From contig URQA01000032.1 in NCBI GenBank assembly GCA_900549885.1, positions 1 through 21,692 of the forward strand: a DNA stretch of 21,692 nucleotides, read 5' to 3'. The translations under genes were made by a program, and so were the position numbers. This document shows, piece by piece, positions 15,340-21,609 of the stretch. The notes beneath the pieces were generated by a model. That model did not search any database. It was not told the origin of the DNA and worked only from the letters and a program-made list of their open reading frames with translations. This stretch comes from an uncultured Eubacteriales bacterium (GTDB taxonomy: Bacteria; Bacillota; Clostridia; Oscillospirales; Oscillospiraceae). Position 1 is the first letter of the stretch. Every line of letters starts with the position of its first letter.

Positions 15340-16537
15340 TTCGGTCCTCCTCCCCCTGGGCGCTGCTTTGCTCCGACTCGTTCTCTGTGCCAGAGTTCTC
15401 TCCCCGCCCGGCGGGACCTTCCGCCTCGGGGGGACGTTTTTCCTCTTTTCCGGACTTGGGATCATTGTGCAAAAACAGCTTGGCTGCCACCAACCCCGCC
15501 GCGGCCATGGCCGCCAGGAAAATCATAGCCCGGCCCGCAGTGCTGGCGGTCAGCACCACAGCAGACAGCCCCAGGATGGCGGAGATGACATACAGGATGC
15601 CCACCGCCTGCTTCTGGGACAGGCCCATGTCGATGAGCCGGTGATGAATATGGCTTCGGTCCGGACTCATGGGGCTCTGCCCCTTGGCCAGCCGCCGGAC
15701 CACAGCGAAACACACGTCGAAGATCGGCAGACCCAGGATGAGAAAGGGCACCACAAAGGAAATAATAGTGGGCAGCTTAAACATGCCGTTTACCGATACG
15801 GTGCCCAAGATATAGCCTAGGAAGGTTGCTCCGGTATCTCCCATGAAAATCTTGGCGGGATTCAGGTTGTAGGGCAAAAAGCCGATACAGGCCCCGGCCA
15901 GCGCTCCCATCATGACGGCCACATCCCCCTCGCTGACCAGCAGGGCGATGACCAGGGTGGTTACGGAGCTGATGGTGGACACTCCGCAGGCCAACCCGTC
16001 CAGCCCGTCGATGAGGTTGACCGCGTTGGTCAGCGCCACAATCCAGATGATGGTCACCGGGACGGACAGGACACCCAACTCCCAATAGGGATTGCTGCTG
16101 AAAATATTGGGGTTGGACAGCACCTCGATCCGGTTTCCGGAAAACACCGCCACGCAGGCCGCCGCAATCTGCACCACAAACTTGAGCTTGGCAGACAGGG
16201 CATAGATGTCGTCAAAAATGCCCAGCACCACAATGATGACCGCCCCCAGCAGCATCCCCTGCTTGGGCTGGTCCAGGGGCATGAGCAGCAGCACACTGAT
16301 GATAAATCCCAGAAAAATAGCCAGGCCGCCCATCCGGGGGATTGGGTGGTCGTGCATCCGCCGGCCGTCCCGGGGGACGTCGATGGCCCCTACCTTGACC
16401 GACAGCGCCTTTACCAGCGGCGTGGTGGCAAAGGACACCACACCGGCCAGCACCAGCGCCAGCAGCACATAGCCGATGACAGGCAGTTCCAAAGCGGCCC
16501 CAATGCTTAGCAGGGGGCCGATGATCTCTTGAGGCAT
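15332..16537 (-). CDS. tagO: TagO/WecA-like undecaprenyl-phosphate GlcNAc-1-phosphate transferase
   Basis: A membrane enzyme of the MraY/WecA family that attaches a sugar phosphate, usually GlcNAc-1-P, to undecaprenyl phosphate and so starts a wall polymer. It has about ten hydrophobic helices and the family motifs: GIFDDIY (106-112), LTNAVNLIDGLDG (169-181), FMGDTGATFLG (231-241) and the HIHHRL cluster (296-301), which is typical of WecA/TagO rather than MraY. It is 401 residues. The last 45 or so (about 357-401) are hydrophilic and Glu-, Gly- and Ser-rich, probably disordered and cytoplasmic. AAAGGAG lies somewhat far, about 12 bases, before the ATG. It follows trpS by 48 bases and overlaps wecB. 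The exact sugar is inferred. Confidence 0.9.
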   Translation of the reverse strand: MPQEIIGPLLSIGAALELPVIGYVLLALVLAGVVSFATTPLVKALSVKVGAIDVPRDGRRMHDHPIPRMGGLAIFLGFIISVLLLMPLDQPKQGMLLGAVIIVVLGIFDDIYALSAKLKFVVQIAAACVAVFSGNRIEVLSNPNIFSSNPYWELGVLSVPVTIIWIVALTNAVNLIDGLDGLACGVSTISSVTTLVIALLVSEGDVAVMMGALAGACIGFLPYNLNPAKIFMGDTGATFLGYILGTVSVNGMFKLPTIISFVVPFLILGLPIFDVCFAVVRRLAKGQSPMSPDRSHIHHRLIDMGLSQKQAVGILYVISAILGLSAVVLTASTAGRAMIFLAAMAAAGLVAAKLFLHNDPKSGKEEKRPPEAEGPAGRGENSGTENESEQSSAQGEEDRNG

Positions 16538-16585
16538 GGAAAACGCAGCTCCTTTGAATACTTGTCCCAGGCTGTAGACCCTGGG

Positions 16586-17593
16586 TTACGGGGCCACAAA
16601 GCCCACCTTCTTATAGACCTTCCGCAGAGTCTTATTGGCCACATAGGAGGCCTTCTCCGCCCCCTGCTTGTACACCGACTCCAGATAGGCCTTGTCCTTG
16701 AGGATGCGCTCCGCCTCCTCCCGAATGGGCCGCAGGGTCTCCACCACGGCCTCACCCACAGCGGGCTTGAACGCGCCATAGCCCTGGCCGTCGAACTCCC
16801 GCTCAATGTCGTCATAGCTTTTTCCGGTGACAGCGGCATAAATGCTCATCAGATTGGCCACTCCCGGCTTGTGCTCTGGATCGTAGCGGACGCAGCGCTC
16901 GGTGTCGCTGTCAGTGACTGCCCGTTTGAACTTACGGGCGATGTCCTCCGGCTTTTCCATGAGGAACACGCAGCCCTCGGGGATGGACTTGCTCATCTTG
17001 CTGTCCGGCGTGGTCAGTCCCATCACCCGGGCCCCCGCCTTTGGGATGTAGGGTTCTGGCATCTTGAAAACCTCGCCATAAATACCGTTAAAGCGCTGCA
17101 CGATGTTCCGGGTCAGCTCCACATGCTGCTTCTGATCCTCTCCCACGGGCACGAAGTCCGGCTGGTACAACAGAATGTCCGCCGCCATCAGGGCGGGATA
17201 GGTGAACAGGCCGCCGTTGATGTTGTCCTTGTGCTTGGCGGACTTGTCTTTGAACTGGGTCATGCGGGAAAGCTCGCCGAACATGGTATAGCAGTTGAGC
17301 ACCCAGCCCAACTGGGCATGGGCGGGCACATGGGACTGGATAAAGAGGGTATTCTTCTCCGGGTCCAGGCCGCAGGCGATATACTGGGCCAGCTGCTCCA
17401 GGGTGCGCCGGCGCAGGTCTGACGGGTTCTGCCGCACGGTGATGGTGTGCAGGTCCGCCATGAAGTAGTAGCAGTCAAACTCCTCCGCCCGGGCGCTCCA
17501 GTTTTTGATGGCGCCCAGATAATTTCCCAAATGGAGGTCGCCGCTGGGCTGGATTCCAGAGAGCATCACTTTCTTTTTGGTTTGTTCTTCCAT
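16586..17593 (-). CDS. trpS: Tryptophanyl-tRNA synthetase
   Basis: TrpS charges tRNA-Trp. The 335-residue product is a class I synthetase of standard bacterial length. The HIGH-type motif is PSGDLHLGNYLG (16-27) and the KMSKS motif is intact (199-203). Family segments ADLHTITV, GLFTYPALMAADILLY and VGEDQKQHVELTR are present. The ATG at 17593 gives the family N terminus; the ribosome binding site is weak (AAAAGG, 13 bases upstream). A promoter with an extended -10 lies about 50 bases upstream, and I see no T-box leader in the short space between. It leads a group that continues into tagO and wecB, an unusual pairing. Confidence 0.97.
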   Translation of the reverse strand: MEEQTKKKVMLSGIQPSGDLHLGNYLGAIKNWSARAEEFDCYYFMADLHTITVRQNPSDLRRRTLEQLAQYIACGLDPEKNTLFIQSHVPAHAQLGWVLNCYTMFGELSRMTQFKDKSAKHKDNINGGLFTYPALMAADILLYQPDFVPVGEDQKQHVELTRNIVQRFNGIYGEVFKMPEPYIPKAGARVMGLTTPDSKMSKSIPEGCVFLMEKPEDIARKFKRAVTDSDTERCVRYDPEHKPGVANLMSIYAAVTGKSYDDIEREFDGQGYGAFKPAVGEAVVETLRPIREEAERILKDKAYLESVYKQGAEKASYVANKTLRKVYKKVGFVAP

Positions 17594-17644
17594 TATATAG
17601 TCACGACCTTTTCTCGAATCTTACGTATACGCATAAGTAAAAGA

Positions 17645-17674
17645 ATTATATCACATTTATCCCCAGTCTCGCAA
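17645..17674 (-). promoter_or_regulatory. Promoter of the trpS-tagO-wecB group
   Basis: On the minus strand TTGCGA, an 18-base spacer and TATAAT, with TGA just before the -10 giving the extended form TGATATAAT. It lies between the SRP RNA terminator and trpS. The leader of roughly 45 bases holds an imperfect palindrome around GTATAC but is too short for a T-box. Confidence 0.75.
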
Positions 17675-17749
17675 GCACTTCAACCCCTGGATTGCAGATT
17701 TTCGACAGTCTCCAGCCGGTGACAACTTCTGTTTCTGACCCTGCGCAAG

Positions 17750-17776
17750 AAAAAACCTCCCCCTGGGCGGGGGAGG
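17750..17776 (-). terminator. Intrinsic terminator after the SRP RNA
   Basis: On the minus strand CCTCCCCC, loop GCCCA, GGGGGAGG, then TTTTTT. A perfect eight-pair GC-rich stem with a clean T-run. It closes the rsfS/SRP RNA transcript. Confidence 0.92.
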
Positions 17777-17864
17777 TATCGCTTGAATGCCTGCTTCCTT
17801 CCGGGACGGAACCGCTGGAGCGTAGGCGCTTCACAGGAAAAGGGATTTCCCTCCTGCCGGCCTT
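17757..17864 (-). ncRNA. ffs: Probable small signal recognition particle RNA (4.5S type)
   Basis: The SRP RNA binds Ffh and directs membrane-protein synthesis to the membrane. On the minus strand CCCGGAAGGAAGCAGG (about 17786-17801) matches the conserved helix-8 tip of bacterial SRP RNA, where the usual core is CCGGAAGGAAGCAGC. CGCT at 17819-17822 can pair with AGCG at 17779-17782 to close this arm. The phrase CCTGTGAA on the 5' side is also common in small SRP RNAs. It lies just after the rsfS stop and ends in a strong terminator. The ends given are approximate. The 5' part (17840-17862) can also fold on itself, and I cannot verify the full fold by eye. Confidence 0.72.
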
Positions 17865-17866
17865 GC

Positions 17867-18226
17867 TCAGTCCTGAGTGAGATACTGGGACACGTCCACC
17901 GGCGCGGCATCCGACCACAGCCGCTCCAGGGAGTAGAACTCCCGAGCCTCCTCGGTAAACACGTGGATGACTACGCTGGAGTAGTCCAGCAGCGTCCACT
18001 GGCCCCCCCGATGGCCCTCCACATGATGGGGCTCCTCTCCCTGCTGGCTCATGGCCTCCTCTACGGCGTCGGCCAAGGCCTTAACCTGGGTGTTGGAGGT
18101 GCCGTTGCAGATGATGAAGTAGTCGGCCAGGGTGGTCTGGTCTGCGGTGTAGAGCACCCGGATATCCTTTCCTTTCTTGCTATCCAGGGCCTTGACGGCC
18201 GTGCCGACCATTTCGCGTTCTGTCAT
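17867..18226 (-). CDS. rsfS: Ribosome silencing factor RsfS
   Basis: RsfS binds ribosomal protein L14 and blocks subunit joining when nutrients are scarce. The 119-residue product matches the family: KALDSKKGKDIRVL, TLADYFIICNGTSNTQVKAL, then the end EGHRGGQWTLLDYSSVVIHV and REFYSLERLWSDA. I chose the ATG at 18226, which gives the usual N terminus (MTEREMV); AAAGGAG is 12 bases upstream. A GTG at 18262 overlapping the LCP stop would add twelve residues and is less likely. It follows the LCP gene and ends just before the SRP RNA, an arrangement common in Clostridia. Confidence 0.95.
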   Translation of the reverse strand: MTEREMVGTAVKALDSKKGKDIRVLYTADQTTLADYFIICNGTSNTQVKALADAVEEAMSQQGEEPHHVEGHRGGQWTLLDYSSVVIHVFTEEAREFYSLERLWSDAAPVDVSQYLTQD

Positions 18227-18258
18227 ATTGATGTGGTTCTCCTTTCGATTCTGATATA

Positions 18259-19755
18259 TCACGGAGCCTGGGTCTCTGCCGGAAGCAGCCAGTCCGGGAT
18301 TGTTGGCGATACGCTGTTCACCGCAGCGGGGCTCTCGGATGGATTGGGATCCACCGCTGGTGCGGTGCTCTCCGACGGAGGCTGGGATGGGACAGGTTCG
18401 CCGCTGGGAGTGGGGCTGCCGCTCACGCCGGGATCGTCCGGCACCACGGGGGTGGGGCTGACAGCCGGGTCGCCGCTGGCCGACGGGTCCGGGCTGATCC
18501 CGGGAGAGGGGCTAACCGAGGGAGCAGGGCTGGCACTTGGCTCTGTGCTGGGGCTGGGACTGGGCTCTTGGACAACAGTGGGACGCGAAGCGGAGGAATC
18601 CGCCAGCTTTCCTCTGCTGGAAGTCAGACTGCCGTCCTTATTGATGCGGATGAGATCCAGCTGCTTCATGGTCACATCCTCCACATAAGGGTTGAGAGAT
18701 TCGTTGATCAACTCCAGCAACTGGTTCCAATTGGGGCAGACTTTCATCTCATAAGCTCCATAGCCCCCGGAATAGGGCATGGTGACAAAGTTCACATCGT
18801 CTACGTTCAGCCCGCCCATGATGGCCTGGGAGCCGAACCAGAACAGGTTCTCGATGGTCAAATCGCTGACCACATTCTCCCCAAACAGCTCCGCCAGCTG
18901 GCCAATGCGGGTGACGTTTTTCAGCTGGAGGGTCTGGGACAGCACTGCTTTGAGGAACTGGTGCTGGACATCCAGCCTACTGGTATCTCCGCCGCCGCCT
19001 GGCGTGGCGGTACCGTCGTTATTTTTCCTCCAGCGCACCAGATTCATGGCATCCTCACCATTCAGGTACTGGTAGCCTGGTTCAAAATGGATATGGAGGT
19101 CTTGATACGGGTCATCATATCCCATATGGTAGGGCACGTCGAAATACACCCCGCCGATGGCGTCCACCATCTGGCCCACCAGCTCCCAGTCGATCATCAC
19201 ATAGTAGTCGGGCACAAACCCCACCAGCTTAGACACCTGCGTTTTCAGCGCCTGGATACCGTCCTCTCCCCTGCCGTTGTTGTTGTAGACGCCGTTGATG
19301 CTCTTGTAGGAGCTGCGCACATTGACGGTCGTATCCCGGGGGATGGACATGACGGTGGCCTTCTGGTTGGTCACGTCATAGGACACCACCATAATCGTGT
19401 CCGTCAGGCCAGAGGTCTCATCTGCGCCGAACACCAGGATGGTGAAGTAATCCGCACTCTTGCGCTCTCCGCTGGACAGAGGGGCCACAGCGTCGATGTC
19501 TGGGAGCGCGTCGCTTTCTCCCGGGGCCAGGCTCACCGGGACGCTGGATGAGGGGGTATTGCCGGCGGGCAGTGTGGGCTTCTGCCCCCACCGCTGGTAC
19601 AGCACCACCAGCGTGGCCGCCAGCACCATGACCACCGCCAGGATGATGGCCACGACCATGATAATCTTCTCTCTCTTTTTCCGGCTCCCCTGTGCGGGCT
19701 TCTTCTTTTGCGTCCGCCGGGGACTGTCGCTGTGGTTGTTTGGCTGCTGTGTCAT
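18259..19755 (-). CDS. LytR-CpsA-Psr (LCP) family cell-wall polymer ligase with Pro/Ser-rich tail
   Basis: LCP proteins transfer lipid-linked wall polymers to peptidoglycan on the outer face of the membrane. This 498-residue protein has a basic cytoplasmic start, one helix (31-53), then the LCP domain. Conserved parts include LTDTIMVVSYD, SIPRDT (137-142), SINGVY, GFVPDYYVMIDW (179-190) and, near 256-267, GGDTSRLDVQHQ, matching the family D-R-QQ region. Residues about 388-487 are a low-complexity run rich in Ser, Pro, Asp and Val, likely disordered and outside the cell. The ATG overlaps the nadD-yqeK stop (ATGA). It may use the polymer begun by the TagO-like enzyme and WecB encoded nearby. 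Confidence 0.93.
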   Translation of the reverse strand: MTQQPNNHSDSPRRTQKKKPAQGSRKKREKIIMVVAIILAVVMVLAATLVVLYQRWGQKPTLPAGNTPSSSVPVSLAPGESDALPDIDAVAPLSSGERKSADYFTILVFGADETSGLTDTIMVVSYDVTNQKATVMSIPRDTTVNVRSSYKSINGVYNNNGRGEDGIQALKTQVSKLVGFVPDYYVMIDWELVGQMVDAIGGVYFDVPYHMGYDDPYQDLHIHFEPGYQYLNGEDAMNLVRWRKNNDGTATPGGGGDTSRLDVQHQFLKAVLSQTLQLKNVTRIGQLAELFGENVVSDLTIENLFWFGSQAIMGGLNVDDVNFVTMPYSGGYGAYEMKVCPNWNQLLELINESLNPYVEDVTMKQLDLIRINKDGSLTSSRGKLADSSASRPTVVQEPSPSPSTEPSASPAPSVSPSPGISPDPSASGDPAVSPTPVVPDDPGVSGSPTPSGEPVPSQPPSESTAPAVDPNPSESPAAVNSVSPTIPDWLLPAETQAP

Positions 19756-20951
19756 AGCTGGGTTCCTTTCTGATAAAATTCATAGGCTTCCAGTGTATTG
19801 TGATGTACGCTTCTGCCCCGTTCCTCCATCTCCTGGATGGCCAGCCGGGCGCCCATAGCTACCGTCCGGTCCAAGTCGGCAAAGGCCAGAGTCCGCATCT
19901 GCTCTACCTCGGGAAAATCCCGATTTGGCTCGATATAGTCGGCGATATAGAGGATTTTTTCTGCCAGGCTCATATCCGCCCGGCCGGTAGTATGGTAGAA
20001 AATAGCGTCATAAACCTCGTCGTCCTGCCCGAACACGTTCCGGGCCAGGATGGCCCCGGTCTTAGCGTGAAGGAGCTTTTCCGTTACCTGCTCCATCCTG
20101 TCCAGCGCTACTCCATACCGGCTGCACAGAGCAAGGTGTTCCTCTAGAGATAGGTACTTGGTGCAGTCGTGGAGGATGGCCGCCCGGCGCAGCTTCTCCA
20201 CATCTGCGCCCCAGCGCCGGGCCAGCTGAACCGCCGTTTCCTCGGTGCCCCGGACATGGGCGATGCGCTTGGCCTTGATCATGGAATAGGATACACACCG
20301 GAGATCCTCTATACTCAGACGGGTAAGGTCGACAGAAGTTCCGTATAATTTTTCCCGCAGGATATAGCCATATACCGCCGGGGCCAGGTATTGCCCCCCC
20401 TGTCCGACGGAGAGCAGCTCCCGCAGGCGGGTGGACGAGATGTCCACCAGGCCGGGAATGGTGATGGTGGTGATTTTTGCCCCATAGGTCCGGGCTAGAA
20501 AGTCCCGCTGGGGAGCAAAGACTTCCTCCGTGTCCTTTTCTGTCCGGCCAAAGGTGCAGATTCCCGCCAAGGACATCACTGCGTCCGGCTTGTGCCAGGT
20601 ATGCAATGTCAGGAACATATCCGTCCCCACCAACAGCCACAGCTCCGCCTGGGGCCATAACAAGGATGCTTGGTAGAGGGTATCTGAGGTGTAGCTCTTT
20701 CCGGGACGCTTTACCTCCTCGTCCCACACCGCCGTCAGCTCCGGACGCAGCAGCTGGTCTGCGGCAATGGAGGTCATAGCCAGCCGCTGGCGGTCGTCCG
20801 GCGATCCGGCAGGCATGATCTTATGGGGCGGCACTCCCGCAGGGACGAATACCAATTTATCCAGCCCCAAAGCCCCGGCTGCCGCTCTGGCAGCCGCAAG
20901 GTGCCCTAGATGGGGCGGGTTGAAGGTCCCGCCATAAATACCGATCTTCAC
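19752..20951 (-). CDS. nadD: Fused nicotinate-nucleotide adenylyltransferase (NadD) and YqeK HD phosphohydrolase
   Basis: One 399-residue frame holds two enzymes usually made separately. Residues 1 to about 204 are NadD, which adenylates nicotinate mononucleotide for NAD synthesis, with GGTFNPPHLGH (7-17), VGTDMF and the ISSTRLREL motif (171-179). Residues about 210-399 are YqeK, an HD-domain hydrolase of diadenosine tetraphosphate, with its metal ligands visible: His232, His261-Asp262 (ILHDCTK), His295, His320 and Asp338 in ADYIEPNR. No stop or frameshift separates them. The start is GTG, preceded by GGGAGGGG. The order yhbY, nadD, yqeK, LCP, rsfS is the Clostridia standard, so the fusion probably arose from loss of the stop between neighbours. 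Confidence 0.93.
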   Translation of the reverse strand: MKIGIYGGTFNPPHLGHLAAARAAAGALGLDKLVFVPAGVPPHKIMPAGSPDDRQRLAMTSIAADQLLRPELTAVWDEEVKRPGKSYTSDTLYQASLLWPQAELWLLVGTDMFLTLHTWHKPDAVMSLAGICTFGRTEKDTEEVFAPQRDFLARTYGAKITTITIPGLVDISSTRLRELLSVGQGGQYLAPAVYGYILREKLYGTSVDLTRLSIEDLRCVSYSMIKAKRIAHVRGTEETAVQLARRWGADVEKLRRAAILHDCTKYLSLEEHLALCSRYGVALDRMEQVTEKLLHAKTGAILARNVFGQDDEVYDAIFYHTTGRADMSLAEKILYIADYIEPNRDFPEVEQMRTLAFADLDRTVAMGARLAIQEMEERGRSVHHNTLEAYEFYQKGTQL

Positions 20952-20984
20952 AAAGACCCCTCCCTATGTGAACAGGCCGGAGCA

Positions 20985-21010
20985 GTCAAGTTTGCATCTG
21001 CAAACTTGAC
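20985..21010. repeat. Perfect 12-bp inverted repeat upstream of nadD
   Basis: GTCAAGTTTGCA at 20985-20996 and its exact complement at 20999-21010 are separated by two bases. It lies about 35 bases before the nadD start, between that gene and the yhbY remnant. No T-run follows, so it is not a typical terminator. It may be an operator, an mRNA processing site or a repeat element. Confidence 0.7.
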
Positions 21011-21059
21011 ACGCCACAGCGTACAACTGATATCAACCGTTTCCCATGCCAGTCGGAGG

Positions 21060-21142
21060 CAGGTCACTTCACCAGCTTGATCCGCTGATCTTTTTCCTTG
21101 CCATGGGTCTCGCGATAGAGTACGAACTTTGTTCCAATGACC
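21060..21142. repeat. Direct repeat of the 3' end of yhbY
   Basis: These 83 bases match 21284-21366, the 3' end of the intact yhbY gene, with nine or so mismatches (about 89 percent identity by eye). The copies lie in the same orientation, 224 bases apart. Similarity begins five bases after the stop codon and ends sharply within the gene. Confidence 0.9.
21064..21141 (-). pseudogene. Remnant of a second yhbY: last 25 codons and stop
   Basis: In the minus frame this segment reads VIGTKFVLYRETHGKEKDQR and five more residues to a TGA stop, the exact C terminus of YhbY. Compared with the intact gene, 9 of 78 bases differ; seven are synonymous third-position changes and two give Ser to Gly and Lys to Gln. 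Upstream of the Val codon the similarity stops at once, and no start codon or ribosome binding site belongs to it, so it cannot make YhbY. The synonymous pattern indicates that both copies were under selection for function before they came together. Confidence 0.85.
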
Positions 21143-21154
21143 CGTTCCCCCCAC

Positions 21155-21251
21155 GGAGCAAGCTCCATGGGGACCCCATTTCATCCTGCTCGGCGGAAAT
21201 AAATTCCGCCTGCGCGTATGGTTTTGCTAAGCAAAACCATACTGCGGCGCA
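21155..21251. repeat. Run of short perfect palindromes between the two yhbY ends
   Basis: Four inverted repeats follow each other. GGAGC-AA-GCTCC is at 21155-21166 and ATGGGG-A-CCCCAT at 21167-21179. GGCGGAA at 21192-21198 pairs with 21204-21210. GTATGGTTTTGCT at 21216-21228 pairs with 21230-21242 around one base, flanked by TGCGC (21211-21215) and GCGCA (21247-21251). A GGCCGGCC palindrome lies just beyond. No coding frame is supported here. The packing is too dense to be chance alone, though its role is unknown. It may be a small repeat element or a recombination scar. Confidence 0.7.
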
Positions 21252-21287
21252 TCCGGGCCGGCCGCCGGACGGCGTCTGTGGTCCAGG

Positions 21288-21593
21288 TCACTTCACCAGT
21301 TTGATCCGCTTGTCCTTCTCCTTGCTGTGGGTCTCGCGGTAGAGCACGAACTTTGTTCCAATGACCTGGACCACCTGGCTGCGGGTGGCCTTTGCCAGCT
21401 CCTCCGCCCCCTCCCGGGCGGACAGCATGGAGTTCTCCAGCACCTTGCCCTTGATCAGCTCCCGGGCCTCCAGCGCATCGTCCGCCTGCTTGATGAGATT
21501 GTCTCCGATGCCGTCCTTGCCGATATGAACGATGGTGTCAATGTCGTTGGCCAGGCCCCGCAACTGGGCCCGCTGTTTGCTTGTCAGATCCAT
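21288..21593 (-). CDS. yhbY: YhbY-type RNA-binding protein (CRM domain)
   Basis: YhbY is a small CRM-domain protein that associates with pre-50S ribosomal particles. The 101-residue product is full length: LTSKQRAQLRGLAND at the start, IVHIGKDGI with the family GKxG-type loop, and VQVIGTKFVLYRE near the end. AGGAG lies nine bases before the ATG. It follows the rdgB-like gene by 16 bases and precedes nadD, as usual in Clostridia. The gap to nadD is oddly long, about 336 bases, and holds a duplicate of this gene's own 3' end. Confidence 0.93.
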   Translation of the reverse strand: MDLTSKQRAQLRGLANDIDTIVHIGKDGIGDNLIKQADDALEARELIKGKVLENSMLSAREGAEELAKATRSQVVQVIGTKFVLYRETHSKEKDKRIKLVK

Positions 21594-21609
21594 AGATGGT
21601 AGCTCCTAA

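Noticed and set aside
17594..17644. T-box leader for trpS
   Set aside because: Only about 45 bases separate the likely promoter start from the ATG, and I see neither specifier loop nor antiterminator bulge sequence. An imperfect palindrome around GTATAC is too weak to call an operator.
17783..18688. Plus-strand open frame of 301 codons rich in Gly and Leu
   Set aside because: It is the complement of the SRP RNA, rsfS and the Pro/Ser tail of the LCP gene; the Gly-rich look comes from the repetitive Pro codons on the other strand.
20985..21251. CRISPR array
   Set aside because: The palindromes differ from each other in sequence and length; no repeat unit recurs with regular spacers and no cas gene is present.
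21046..21342. Plus-strand open frame spanning both yhbY ends
   Set aside because: It is antisense to yhbY and its remnant. It looks internally repeated only because the two yhbY ends are repeated.
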